DNA from: an uncultured Acetatifactor sp.
GTDB lineage: Bacteria > Bacillota > Clostridia > Lachnospirales > Lachnospiraceae
Direction of reading: 5' to 3'
DNA length: 18,700 nt
Assembly (NCBI GenBank): GCA_910585615.1
Contig: CAJUFO010000084.1
Span: 1 to 18,700, forward strand
Shown: in pieces, positions 6,579-14,276 of the stretch
Numbering within the stretch: position 1 is the stretch's first letter
Layout of the letters: each line of letters starts with the position of its first letter
Program-made: the position numbers and the translations under genes
Notes under the pieces: model-generated
Databases searched by the model: none
What the model was told of the DNA's origin: nothing
Seen by the model: only the letters and a program-made list of their open reading frames with translations

Positions 6579-7703
6579 ATGGATTTGACAGAATTGAGAC
6601 AGCGCATCGATGCCATAGACGCGCAGATGGTGGAATTGTTCGAGCAGCGCATGGACATCTGCAGGCAGGTGGCGGAGTACAAGATAGCCGCGGGGAAGAA
6701 TGTCCTGGACAAGAGCAGGGAGGCCCAGAAGCTGGAGAAGGTGCGCTCCCTGGCCAGCGATGAGTTCAATGGCTTCTGCGTGGTGGAGCTGTTCGAGCAG
6801 ATTATGTCCATGAGCAGGAAGCTCCAATATAGGCTTCTCATGGAGAACGGGCGGCTGGAGAAGCTGCCGTTCATCAGCGTGGATGCGCTGGATGTGGGAA
6901 AGGCCAGGGTGGTGTTCCAGGGGGCGGAGGGAGCCTACTCCCAGGCGGCCATGACGCAGTATTTCGGGGAGGGCATCGACAGCTTCCATGTGGACAACTT
7001 CCGGGACGCCATGGATGCCATCGATGAGGGCAGCGCGGACTTTGCTGTGCTTCCCATCGAGAATTCCACGGCAGGGATCGTCAGCGAGATATATGACCTG
7101 CTCCAGGAGTATGAGAATTATATCGTGGGGGAGCAGATCATCAAGATCGAGCACTGCCTGTTGGGGGTGCCGGGGGCGAAGATAGAGGACATCAGGACGG
7201 TGTACTCCCATCCCCAGTCCCTGATGCAGAGCGCAAAGTACTTAAGCGTCCAGGACTGGCGGCAGATCAGCATGCAGAATAATGCTTTCGCGGCCAAAAA
7301 GGTGGCGGATGACGGGGACAAGTCCCAGGCGGCCATCGCCAGCGAGCATGCGGGCGCGGTCTATGGGCTGGAGGTGCTGCAGCGGAAGGTGAACCACTCC
7401 GGCACCAATTCCACCAGATTCATCATCGTCAGCGGCCAGAAGATATTCCGCAGGGATGCGGGGAAGATTGCAATCTGTTTCGAGGTGCCCCATGAGAGCG
7501 GCTCCCTCTACCATATGCTGTCCCATTTCATCTACAACCATCTGAACATGACCAAGATTGAGAGCCGGCCTATCGAGGACAGGAACTGGGAGTACCGTTT
7601 CTTCATCGATTTCGAGGGGAACCTGGCGGACAGCGCTGTGAAGAATGCCCTGCGGGGGCTTCGGGAAGAGGCGCGGAACATGAAGATTCTGGGGAATTAT
7701 TAA
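6579..7703 (+). CDS. pheA: Bifunctional chorismate mutase / prephenate dehydratase (P-protein)
   Basis: Converts chorismate to prephenate and then to phenylpyruvate, the committed route to phenylalanine. The 374-aa protein has three domains. An AroQ-type chorismate mutase spans 1-90 (LRQRIDAIDAQMVELFEQR, with K35, D44, R47 and E48 in the expected catalytic pattern). A prephenate dehydratase spans about 110-290 (FQGAEGAYSQAAM, LPIENSTAGIVSE, and the catalytic STRF at 278-281). A C-terminal ACT domain spans about 295-374 with the ESRP motif (328-331), which binds phenylalanine for feedback inhibition; the usual GAL motif reads SGSL here. The order matches E. coli PheA. AAAGGAG lies about 10 nt before the ATG. 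It heads a six-gene same-strand run and ends 22 nt before the DUF815 gene. Confidence 0.97.
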   Translation: MDLTELRQRIDAIDAQMVELFEQRMDICRQVAEYKIAAGKNVLDKSREAQKLEKVRSLASDEFNGFCVVELFEQIMSMSRKLQYRLLMENGRLEKLPFISVDALDVGKARVVFQGAEGAYSQAAMTQYFGEGIDSFHVDNFRDAMDAIDEGSADFAVLPIENSTAGIVSEIYDLLQEYENYIVGEQIIKIEHCLLGVPGAKIEDIRTVYSHPQSLMQSAKYLSVQDWRQISMQNNAFAAKKVADDGDKSQAAIASEHAGAVYGLEVLQRKVNHSGTNSTRFIIVSGQKIFRRDAGKIAICFEVPHESGSLYHMLSHFIYNHLNMTKIESRPIEDRNWEYRFFIDFEGNLADSAVKNALRGLREEARNMKILGNY

Positions 7704-7715
7704 AACGGGGAGAGC

Positions 7716-7742
7716 ATGGACGAAAATGATGAGGAATCGTGA
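7716..7742 (+). CDS. Possible 8-codon minicistron overlapping the DUF815 start
   Basis: ATG at 7716 followed by GAC GAA AAT GAT GAG GAA TCG and TGA encodes MDENDEES. The ATG lies 1-2 nt after the GGGGAGAG box (7707-7714), too close for an ideal ribosome binding site, whereas the DUF815 ATGs at 7726 and 7729 are 11-14 nt away. It overlaps that start in another frame. It may simply be chance. Confidence 0.15.
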   Translation: MDENDEES

Positions 7743-9057
7743 ACTGATGATATACAGGGGATTTCCGGACCACAGGGACGGGCTGCTGCACAGAATGGCG
7801 CTTCTGATGGATGCGTTTGAGATGGGGGAAGGGCATTCCAGAGAAAGGTTCTATGGCTGCATCCACAGCCTGCTGGAGCTGGCGGGGAACTATGGCTTCC
7901 ACGGCAATCTGTGGCACTGCTATCTGACCCATCTGCTGGTAATCCACGAGAACAGCTACAGCCGGGGCTGCGAGATGCGGGGCGGGCTGGAGGGGACTGT
8001 CAACCAGGCGGTGCTCCATGACATGGAAATCTTCAAGGAGTTCTTCGACTACGACTTTGCTCCCATGTGCGCCCTGATGGGCATGGAGGCCTTTTCCATG
8101 ATAGAGCGTTATGAGGGCAGCGCGCTGGAGAGCAGGGTCTACAACGCCCGGATATGTGAGCGCATCTGTGAGCTGGCGGCGAAGCTGGGGGAAGCGGCTA
8201 CGCCGGTAGAGATGAAGAGCACTTTGACTGGCTTCTATCAAGAATACGGGGTAGGGAAGTTCGGCCTGCATAAGTCTTTCCGCATCGTGGGGGGCGGGGC
8301 GGGCCCGGATGCGGAGGCCAGGATAGAGCCGATCCTGAACATCGCCCATGTGAAGCTGGACGACCTGGTAGGCTATGAGCAGCAGAAGAAGAAGCTGCGG
8401 GACAACACGGAGGCTTTTGTCTCCGGGCGGAAGGCCAACAACTGCCTGTTGTTCGGCGATGCGGGCACGGGGAAGTCCTCCTGCATCAAGGCCATCGCCA
8501 ACGAGTACTACCACAGGGGCCTGCGGGTCATAGAGGTGTACAAGCACCAGTTCCAGGACTTGAACAGCGTGATCAGCCAGATTAAGAGCCGCAACTACAG
8601 ATTCATCATTTTCATGGATGATTTGAGCTTCGAGGACTTCGAAATTGAATATAAATATCTAAAGGCGGTGATTGAGGGAGGGCTGGAGAAGAAGCCGGAG
8701 AACGTGCTGATCTATGCCACCTCCAACCGCCGCCATCTGATCCGGGAGAACTACGGCGACAAGACAGAGGACGGGCATCTGCCGGAGATCAGGCAGGATA
8801 TGCACACCAGCGACACGGTGCAGGAGAAGCTGTCCTTGGTGTACCGCTTCGGGGTCACCATTTATTTCGGCGCGCCGGACAAGAAGCGCTTCCAGGAGAT
8901 TGTGGGGGCGCTGGCGGACAGGCAGGGAATCGGGATGCCGAGGGAGGAGCTGCTGGCGGAGGCCAACAAATGGGAGCTGTCCCACGGAGGCCTCTCCGGC
9001 CGGACGGCCCAGCAGTTCATCGATTATATATTGGGGATGCGGAACTGGAATAAATAA
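7726..9057 (+). CDS. DUF815 AAA+ ATPase
   Basis: A 443-aa cytoplasmic protein. An N-terminal helical region of about 200 residues (motifs LLHRMALLMDAFEMGEGHS, HENSYSRGCEMRGG) has no function I recognise. The C-terminal half is the DUF815 AAA+ domain: entry motif LDDLVGYEQQKKKL, Walker A GDAGTGKS (244-251), Walker B FIIFMDDL with D298-D299 in place of the usual Asp-Glu, sensor-1 ATSNRRHLI and a sensor-2-like GLSGR near the C-terminus. The family has no established substrate. The start could be the ATG at 7726 or 7729; GGGGAGAG precedes both. It sits 22 nt after pheA and 21 nt before the ppx-like gene, so co-transcription and perhaps a functional link to polyphosphate metabolism are inferred. 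The MDD variant may still hydrolyse ATP, as other families tolerate it, but it deserves a test. Confidence 0.9.
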   Translation: MMRNRELMIYRGFPDHRDGLLHRMALLMDAFEMGEGHSRERFYGCIHSLLELAGNYGFHGNLWHCYLTHLLVIHENSYSRGCEMRGGLEGTVNQAVLHDMEIFKEFFDYDFAPMCALMGMEAFSMIERYEGSALESRVYNARICERICELAAKLGEAATPVEMKSTLTGFYQEYGVGKFGLHKSFRIVGGGAGPDAEARIEPILNIAHVKLDDLVGYEQQKKKLRDNTEAFVSGRKANNCLLFGDAGTGKSSCIKAIANEYYHRGLRVIEVYKHQFQDLNSVISQIKSRNYRFIIFMDDLSFEDFEIEYKYLKAVIEGGLEKKPENVLIYATSNRRHLIRENYGDKTEDGHLPEIRQDMHTSDTVQEKLSLVYRFGVTIYFGAPDKKRFQEIVGALADRQGIGMPREELLAEANKWELSHGGLSGRTAQQFIDYILGMRNWNK

Positions 9058-9078
9058 AAATTTGGAGGTGATTTGTGA

Positions 9079-10617
9079 ATGGGCATCAGGACTTTTGCTG
9101 CCATCGATGTGGGCAGCTATGAGCTGACGCTTAAAATATTTGAATTTTCCGGTAAAGACAACATGCGGGAGATCGACTGCGTCAGCAAGCGTCTGGATCT
9201 GGGCTCCGATACCTATGCCATGGGCAAAATCGGCAACGAGAAGATGGATGAGCTCTGCCGGACGCTGAAGGATTTCTCCGACATCATGAAGGCCTACAAG
9301 GTGGAGAACTACAGGGCTTACGGCACCAGCGCCATCCGTGAGACGGAGAACACCACCATCGTGCAGGACAGGATAGCCCAGCGCACGGGGATCAAGGTGG
9401 AGATTCTGAACAATTCCGAACAGCGGTTCATGGACTACAAGTCCGTCGCCTCCAAGGGCGAGAGCTTCCGGAAGATCATCGAGGAGAAGACGGCCATCCT
9501 GGACATCGGCGGGGGCAGCATCCAGCTGTCGCTGTTCGACAACGACACGCTGGTCTCCACCCAGAACGTGCGCCTGGGGGTGCTGCGGATCCAGGACTAT
9601 CTGAACCGATTCGATGTAAAGGGCTCCCAGATGGAGGAAGTCATCTATGAGATGGCTATGGCCAGGCTGGATACCTATGAGAAGCTTTATCTGAAGGACA
9701 GGGGGATACAGAACCTGATCATCGTGGACGACTATCTCTCGCCCTGGGCGGTGAAGAAAAACGGCGGCGACAGCGCCAGGGCGGTTCTGGACGCGGAGAG
9801 CTTCGGCAAGGTCTTCGAGGTGCTGCGCAGCCAGAATCCGGTGAAGATCGCCACGGCCATGGACATCCCCCAGGAGAGGATCCCGCTGGTGTTCATCAGC
9901 GCGGTCCTGATCAAGTGCATCGCGGAGCTGATGGGGGTGAAGCGGATCTGGACGCCGGGGGTGACGCTGTGCGACGGCATCGCCTATGAATACGCGGAAA
10001 AAATCAGGATGTTCAGAGGGGAGCACGATTTCGAGGAGGACATCATTGCCTGCGCATTCAACATCAGCAAGCGGTACATGGTGAGCAGGAAGCGCTCCGA
10101 GACATTGGACAATATCACCACCACAATCTTTGACAGCTTGAGGAAGGTGCACGGCCTGGGGAAGCGGGAGCGGATTTGTCTGCGGCTGGCGGCAATCCTC
10201 CATGACTGCGGGAAGTACATCAGCCTGGTGAACACGGGGGAGACCTCCTATCAGATCATCATGGCTACGGAAATCATCGGCCTGTCCCAGCAGGAGCGGG
10301 AGATTGTGGCAAATGTGGTGCGGTTCAACCACAGCAGGTTCGTCTATGACGCACAGCGCATAGGCAGCCTGGAGCGGGAGGCCTTTCTGGTGGTGGCGAA
10401 GCTGACGGCGATCCTGCGCCTGGCAAGCTGCCTGGACAGGAGCCACAAGCAGAAGCTGAAAGGCCTGCGGGCGAAGTTTAAGGACGGCCAGCTGATCCTC
10501 ACGGTGGACACCCAGGCGGACATCGTTCTGGAGAAGGGCTTCGTGGAGGCCAATGCGGATTTCTTCGAAGAGGTGTTCAGTGTGGAGCCGGTTCTGAAGC
10601 AGAGAAAAATATTTTGA
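9079..10617 (+). CDS. ppx: Ppx/GppA-family protein (exopolyphosphatase-like) with C-terminal HD domain and altered active site
   Basis: Members remove terminal phosphate from polyphosphate or from pppGpp. The 512-aa length matches long E. coli PPX (513 aa). The N-terminal ASKHA fold shows AAIDVGSYELTLKI (canonical DLGSNS is changed to DVGSYE), YGTSAIRETEN, and the phosphate loop LDIGGGSIQLSLF (142-149). A C-terminal HD-type domain carries LHDCGK (H375-D376). An ungapped comparison from GTSAIRE onward places Q115 (in NNSEQRF) at E. coli catalytic E121 and Q149 (in GGGSIQ) at E. coli E150. Both are normally Glu, so hydrolase activity is uncertain and a binding or sensor role is possible. A very strong GGAGGTGAT precedes the ATG by about 8-10 nt. 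It lies between the DUF815 and ppk genes with 21- and 24-nt gaps. Confidence 0.9.
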   Translation: MGIRTFAAIDVGSYELTLKIFEFSGKDNMREIDCVSKRLDLGSDTYAMGKIGNEKMDELCRTLKDFSDIMKAYKVENYRAYGTSAIRETENTTIVQDRIAQRTGIKVEILNNSEQRFMDYKSVASKGESFRKIIEEKTAILDIGGGSIQLSLFDNDTLVSTQNVRLGVLRIQDYLNRFDVKGSQMEEVIYEMAMARLDTYEKLYLKDRGIQNLIIVDDYLSPWAVKKNGGDSARAVLDAESFGKVFEVLRSQNPVKIATAMDIPQERIPLVFISAVLIKCIAELMGVKRIWTPGVTLCDGIAYEYAEKIRMFRGEHDFEEDIIACAFNISKRYMVSRKRSETLDNITTTIFDSLRKVHGLGKRERICLRLAAILHDCGKYISLVNTGETSYQIIMATEIIGLSQQEREIVANVVRFNHSRFVYDAQRIGSLEREAFLVVAKLTAILRLASCLDRSHKQKLKGLRAKFKDGQLILTVDTQADIVLEKGFVEANADFFEEVFSVEPVLKQRKIF

Positions 10618-10641
10618 TACAGGTTATGGGGGTGTATAGTT

Positions 10642-12810
10642 ATGGAAGATATGCGTTCCATGGAACAGGAGCATTCCGCAGGAGGAATCGATTTTTATAA
10701 TCCAGAGTTTTATACGAACAGGGAGCTGAGCTGGATTCTGTTCAACCACAGGGTGCTGAACGAGGCCAGGGACAAATCCACGCTTTTGTTTGAGCGGCTG
10801 AAGTTCTTGAGCATCACTGCCTCCAACCTGGATGAATTCTTCATGATCCGGGTGGCTTCCCTGCGGGACATGGTGCACGCCAAGTACCAGAAGACGGACA
10901 TAGCGGGGCTGACGCCGGGGAGACAGCTTGAGCTTTTGAGCGTGGCGATTCACCAACTGGTGGAGCTGCAGTACTCCACCTACAACCGTTCGCTGGTGCC
11001 GAAGCTGAAACAGAACGGTCTGCAGATTGTGGGTAGGCATGAGGACCTGACGAAGAAGGAAACGGTCTTCGTGGACAAATATTTCGAGGAAAATGTGTAT
11101 CCGGTGCTGACGCCCATGGCGGTGGATTCCTCCAGGCCTTTTCCGCTGATTCGGAACAAGACCCTGAACATCGCGGCGCTGGTGCGCAAGAAGGAGATAG
11201 GCGAGGAGCTGGAGTTCGCCACGGTGCAGGTGCCGAGCGTCCTGAGCCGGGTGGTGGAGCTGCCCGCCGACGGGAAGATGCGCAAGGTCATCTTCCTGGA
11301 GGAGATCATCGAGCGGAACATGCACAAGCTGTTCCTGAATTATGACATTGTGTGCGCGTATCCGTTCAGAATCATGCGGAATGCCGACTTGACCATCGAG
11401 GAGGACGAGGCGGCGGACCTTTTGAAGGAGATTGAGAAGCAGCTGAAGAAGCGCCAGTGGGGGGAGGCCATCCGGCTGGAGGTGGCGGCCCACTGCGATA
11501 AGAGGCTGCTGCGGATCCTGGAGGAGGAGCTCCATATCGAGGAGGGGAACCTGTATGTGATAGACGGGCCCCTGGATCTGACGGTATTGATGAAGGTGTA
11601 TGGCCTGGAGGGCTTTGACCATCTGAAGGCCTCGAAATATACGCCCCAGCCGGTGCCCCAGCTGCCGCCGGGCTGCAGAATCTTCGACGAGATCCGGAAG
11701 GGGGACATCCTGCTGCACCACCCTTACCAGTCTTTCTCGCCGGTGGTGGAGTTCATCCGCCAGGCGGCAAAGGATCCGGAGGTGCTGGCCATCAAGCAGA
11801 CCCTGTACCGGGTCAGCGGCAATTCCCCGATCATCGCGGCCCTGGCCCTGGCCGCGGAGAACGGCAAGCAGGTGTCCGTGCTGGTGGAGCTGAAGGCCCG
11901 CTTCGACGAGGAGAACAATATCGTCTGGGCCAGGATGCTGGAGAAGGCGGGGTGCCATGTAATCTACGGCCTGGTGGGGCTGAAGACCCACAGCAAGATT
12001 ACGCTGGTGGTGCGCCGGGAGGAGGACGGCATCAGGCGGTATGTGCACCTGGGCACGGGGAACTACAACGATGCCACGGCCAAGCTCTATACGGATGTCG
12101 GGCTGTTCACCTGTTCCGAGGCCATCGGGGAGGACGCCACGGCTGTCTTCAACATGCTGTCCGGCTATTCGGAGCCGTTGGTGTGGAACAAGCTGTCCCT
12201 GGCGCCGCTGTGGCTGAAGAACCGGTTCCTCTATCTCATCGACAGGGAGAAGAAGGCGGCCCAGGCTGGCAGGTCCGCCCGGATCATCGCCAAGATGAAT
12301 TCCCTCTGCGACCAGGATGTGATCGCGGCGCTGTACAGCGCTGCTTCGGCGGGGGTGAAGATAGACCTGATCGTGCGGGGCATCTGCTGTCTGAGGACGG
12401 GCATCAAGGGAGTCAGCGAGAACATCACGGTGCGCTCCATCGTGGGGAATTTCCTGGAGCACAGCAGGATATTCTATTTCGAGAACGACCAGAACTATGA
12501 AATCTATTGCGGCAGCGCGGACTGGATGCCCAGGAACTTAGAGCGCCGGGTGGAGATCCTGTTTCCGGTGGACCGGCCGGAGCTGAAGGAGAAGCTGCTC
12601 CACATCCTGCAAAGCCAGCTGGCCGACAATATCAAGGCATCCGTATTGAAGCCCGACGGCACCTACACCAGGGCCAGCAAGCGGGGCAGGCAGGCGTACT
12701 GCTCCCAGGAGGCCTTCTGTCAGGAAGCTGTGGACGAGGCGAAGCGGATGTACAGGGAGGAAGAGCAGATGACAAGGACTTTCATACCGGAGACCAGCCA
12801 TGAGGAATGA
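10642..12810 (+). CDS. ppk: Polyphosphate kinase 1
   Basis: Reversibly transfers the gamma-phosphate of ATP to polyphosphate through a phosphohistidine, on the cytoplasmic side, often as a tetramer. The 722-aa length is normal for PPK1. The order is an N-terminal domain (FYNRELSW-like FYTNRELSWILFNHRVL, SNLDEFFMIRVA), a head domain, and two phospholipase-D-like catalytic domains. Histidines H450 (GLKTHSKI) and H607 (FLEHSRIFYF) are 157 residues apart, exactly the spacing of E. coli H435 and H592, so both catalytic histidines are kept. Other landmarks are RRYVHLGTGNYND and GSADWMPRNLERRVE. GGGGGTG lies about 8 nt before the ATG. The stop overlaps the maf start by 11 nt, which suggests coupled translation. 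Together with the preceding ppx-like gene it forms a classic ppx-ppk pair. Confidence 0.97.
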   Translation: MEDMRSMEQEHSAGGIDFYNPEFYTNRELSWILFNHRVLNEARDKSTLLFERLKFLSITASNLDEFFMIRVASLRDMVHAKYQKTDIAGLTPGRQLELLSVAIHQLVELQYSTYNRSLVPKLKQNGLQIVGRHEDLTKKETVFVDKYFEENVYPVLTPMAVDSSRPFPLIRNKTLNIAALVRKKEIGEELEFATVQVPSVLSRVVELPADGKMRKVIFLEEIIERNMHKLFLNYDIVCAYPFRIMRNADLTIEEDEAADLLKEIEKQLKKRQWGEAIRLEVAAHCDKRLLRILEEELHIEEGNLYVIDGPLDLTVLMKVYGLEGFDHLKASKYTPQPVPQLPPGCRIFDEIRKGDILLHHPYQSFSPVVEFIRQAAKDPEVLAIKQTLYRVSGNSPIIAALALAAENGKQVSVLVELKARFDEENNIVWARMLEKAGCHVIYGLVGLKTHSKITLVVRREEDGIRRYVHLGTGNYNDATAKLYTDVGLFTCSEAIGEDATAVFNMLSGYSEPLVWNKLSLAPLWLKNRFLYLIDREKKAAQAGRSARIIAKMNSLCDQDVIAALYSAASAGVKIDLIVRGICCLRTGIKGVSENITVRSIVGNFLEHSRIFYFENDQNYEIYCGSADWMPRNLERRVEILFPVDRPELKEKLLHILQSQLADNIKASVLKPDGTYTRASKRGRQAYCSQEAFCQEAVDEAKRMYREEEQMTRTFIPETSHEE

Positions 12811-13465
12811 GACGAGGATCATACTGGCGTCGGCCTCTCCCCGCAGAAGGGAGCTGCTCTCCCAGATAGGCCTGGATTTTGAGGTGATGGTCAGCCAGGT
12901 GGAGGAAAAGGTGAGCTCCATGCTGCCGGAGCGGGTGGTGGAGGAGCTGTCCGCCCAGAAAGCGGAGGCAGTGCTGGCGGCGCTTCCGGACAGCCGGGAG
13001 AATGTGCTGGTGATCGGGGCGGATACGGTGGTAGCCCTGGAGGGGCAGATACTGGGCAAGCCGGGTAGCCCCCAGGAGGCGGCCCGGATGCTGCGGAGCC
13101 TTTCGGGGAAGGCCCATGGGGTGTATACGGGGGTGACATTGCTGTACCGGCCGGGGGAAGGGCCCGTCCGGGAGGCAGCGTGCGCGTGGCGGGGTGGACC
13201 GTGCCCGTCAGGGAGGCCCCAGGGCGGGACGGACTTCATCCTGCAAAAGACGTTTCACGAGAGGACGGATGTGGTCTTTTGCCCCCTGACAGAGGAGGAG
13301 ATAGCCTTTTATGTATCCTCGGGCGACTGTATGGACAAGGCGGGGGCCTATGGCATCCAGGGAATCTTCGCCCGGTACGTGAAGGGCATCCGAGGCGACT
13401 ACAACAATGTGGTAGGACTGCCGGTGGGCAGGCTTTATCAGGAAGCAAAGGAATGGCTTATATGA
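12800..13465 (+). CDS. maf: Maf/YhdE-type nucleoside triphosphate pyrophosphatase
   Basis: Hydrolyses (d)TTP/UTP or modified NTPs to the monophosphate and PPi, a house-cleaning and septum-related function. Visible family elements are LASASPRRRELL (9-20), the catalytic Asp in GADTVV (D75), ILGKP (85-88), KAHGVYTGV and the C-terminal KAGAYGIQG with IKGI-like VKGIRGDYNNVVGLP. At 221 aa it is 20-30 residues longer than usual. The excess lies at about 117-148, a Gly/Pro/Arg-rich stretch between GVTLLY and TFHERTDVVF that is not part of the normal fold. The underlying DNA holds a 15-bp near-repeat (13162-13176 and 13203-13217, 14/15 identical). The start overlaps the ppk end by 11 nt and the stop overlaps the next gene by ATGA, so translation is probably coupled. 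Confidence 0.93.
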   Translation: MRNETRIILASASPRRRELLSQIGLDFEVMVSQVEEKVSSMLPERVVEELSAQKAEAVLAALPDSRENVLVIGADTVVALEGQILGKPGSPQEAARMLRSLSGKAHGVYTGVTLLYRPGEGPVREAACAWRGGPCPSGRPQGGTDFILQKTFHERTDVVFCPLTEEEIAFYVSSGDCMDKAGAYGIQGIFARYVKGIRGDYNNVVGLPVGRLYQEAKEWLI

Positions 13466-14115
13466 AGAAAAAAGTGGTGATTTTCGATTTGGACGGGACG
13501 CTTTCCGACTCTATCCACAGCATAAAATACAGCGGCGACAGGACGATGGAAAAATTTGGATACGGCCCTTTTTCCGAGGAACAGTACAAGTATTTCGTGG
13601 GGGACGGCGCCAGGAATCTGGTTAAGCGGGCGCTGGCGGCCGGAGGGGATACGGAGCTTGCCCATTTTGAGGAGGCATATGCCCTGTACCGGGAGATATT
13701 CAGAGAGAACTGCATGTACCGGGTGCGCCCCTATGAGGGCATCCCGGAACTGCTGGCCACGCTGAAGGTGCAGCATGTGAAGATAGCGGTGCTCTCCAAC
13801 AAGCCCCACGCGGAGACGGTGAACGTCGTAGAGACCCTGTATGGGAAGGGGTACTTTGACGTGATAGAGGGCCAGAAGGAGGGCCTGGCAATCAAGCCCA
13901 GCCCGGACGGGGTGTTCCGTATCCTGGAGCGGCTGAGCCTGGGGGCGGAGGATCTTCTGTACCTGGGGGATACGGCCACGGACATGAAGACGGGGAAAGG
14001 CGCGGGGGCCTTTACCGTAGGCGCGCTCTGGGGCTTCCGGGACAGGGCGGAGCTGGAGGAGGGCGGCGCGGATGCCGTCATCGAGCACCCGCTTGAGCTT
14101 CTGCGGTTCACCTGA
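13462..14115 (+). CDS. HAD-superfamily phosphatase (phosphoglycolate phosphatase/PpaX-like)
   Basis: A 217-aa soluble phosphatase with all four HAD motifs: nucleophile FDLDGTLSDS (D9, D11), VLSNKPH (S112), IKPSPDG (K145) and LGDTATDM (D170, D174). The helical cap lies between about residues 20 and 85 (type C1). The closest families are phosphoglycolate phosphatase (Gph) and the PpaX pyrophosphatase; sequence does not separate them, and the PPi-linked context makes PpaX-like activity worth considering. The start at 13462 forms an ATGA overlap with maf and has AAGGA about 9 nt upstream; an ATG at 13453 would add only MAY. It is the last gene of the run. No clear terminator follows. Confidence 0.88.
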   Translation: MKKKVVIFDLDGTLSDSIHSIKYSGDRTMEKFGYGPFSEEQYKYFVGDGARNLVKRALAAGGDTELAHFEEAYALYREIFRENCMYRVRPYEGIPELLATLKVQHVKIAVLSNKPHAETVNVVETLYGKGYFDVIEGQKEGLAIKPSPDGVFRILERLSLGAEDLLYLGDTATDMKTGKGAGAFTVGALWGFRDRAELEEGGADAVIEHPLELLRFT

Positions 14116-14209
14116 GGGATTATGCGGGCTGACGATTTATGCAAAATGGAGAATATTGGCGCGTATTTTTGTCGATTCTTTGGAAAAAACATAGGAATCC
14201 CAGAAAATA
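14116..14209. other. Gap after the six-gene run without a visible terminator
   Basis: This is an AT-richer stretch. I see no strong hairpin with a U-tract. Read-through from the HAD gene into the following small acidic gene is therefore possible, in addition to the latter's own promoter. Confidence 0.4.
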
Positions 14210-14238
14210 TTGACAGAGGCCTGCAATCGTATTATCAT
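14210..14238 (+). promoter_or_regulatory. Promoter of the small acidic protein gene
   Basis: TTGACA (14210-14215), a perfect -35, is followed after 17 bp by TATCAT (14233-14238). A start near 14245 gives a leader of about 30 nt carrying the GAGGAGGG ribosome binding site. Confidence 0.75.
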
Positions 14239-14276
14239 GTGAATAAGATCTTCATTAATTCAGAGGAGGGCAAAAG

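Noticed and set aside
8659..10446. A 595-codon open frame on the minus strand opposite the DUF815 and ppx-like genes
   Set aside because: It is antisense to two clear genes, is rich in His, Leu, Asp and Gln as expected from the complement of G/C-ending codons, has no family motif and crosses a gene boundary.
10624..12462. A 612-codon open frame on the minus strand opposite ppk
   Set aside because: Same compositional artefact; ppk on the plus strand has full-length family identity with both catalytic histidines.
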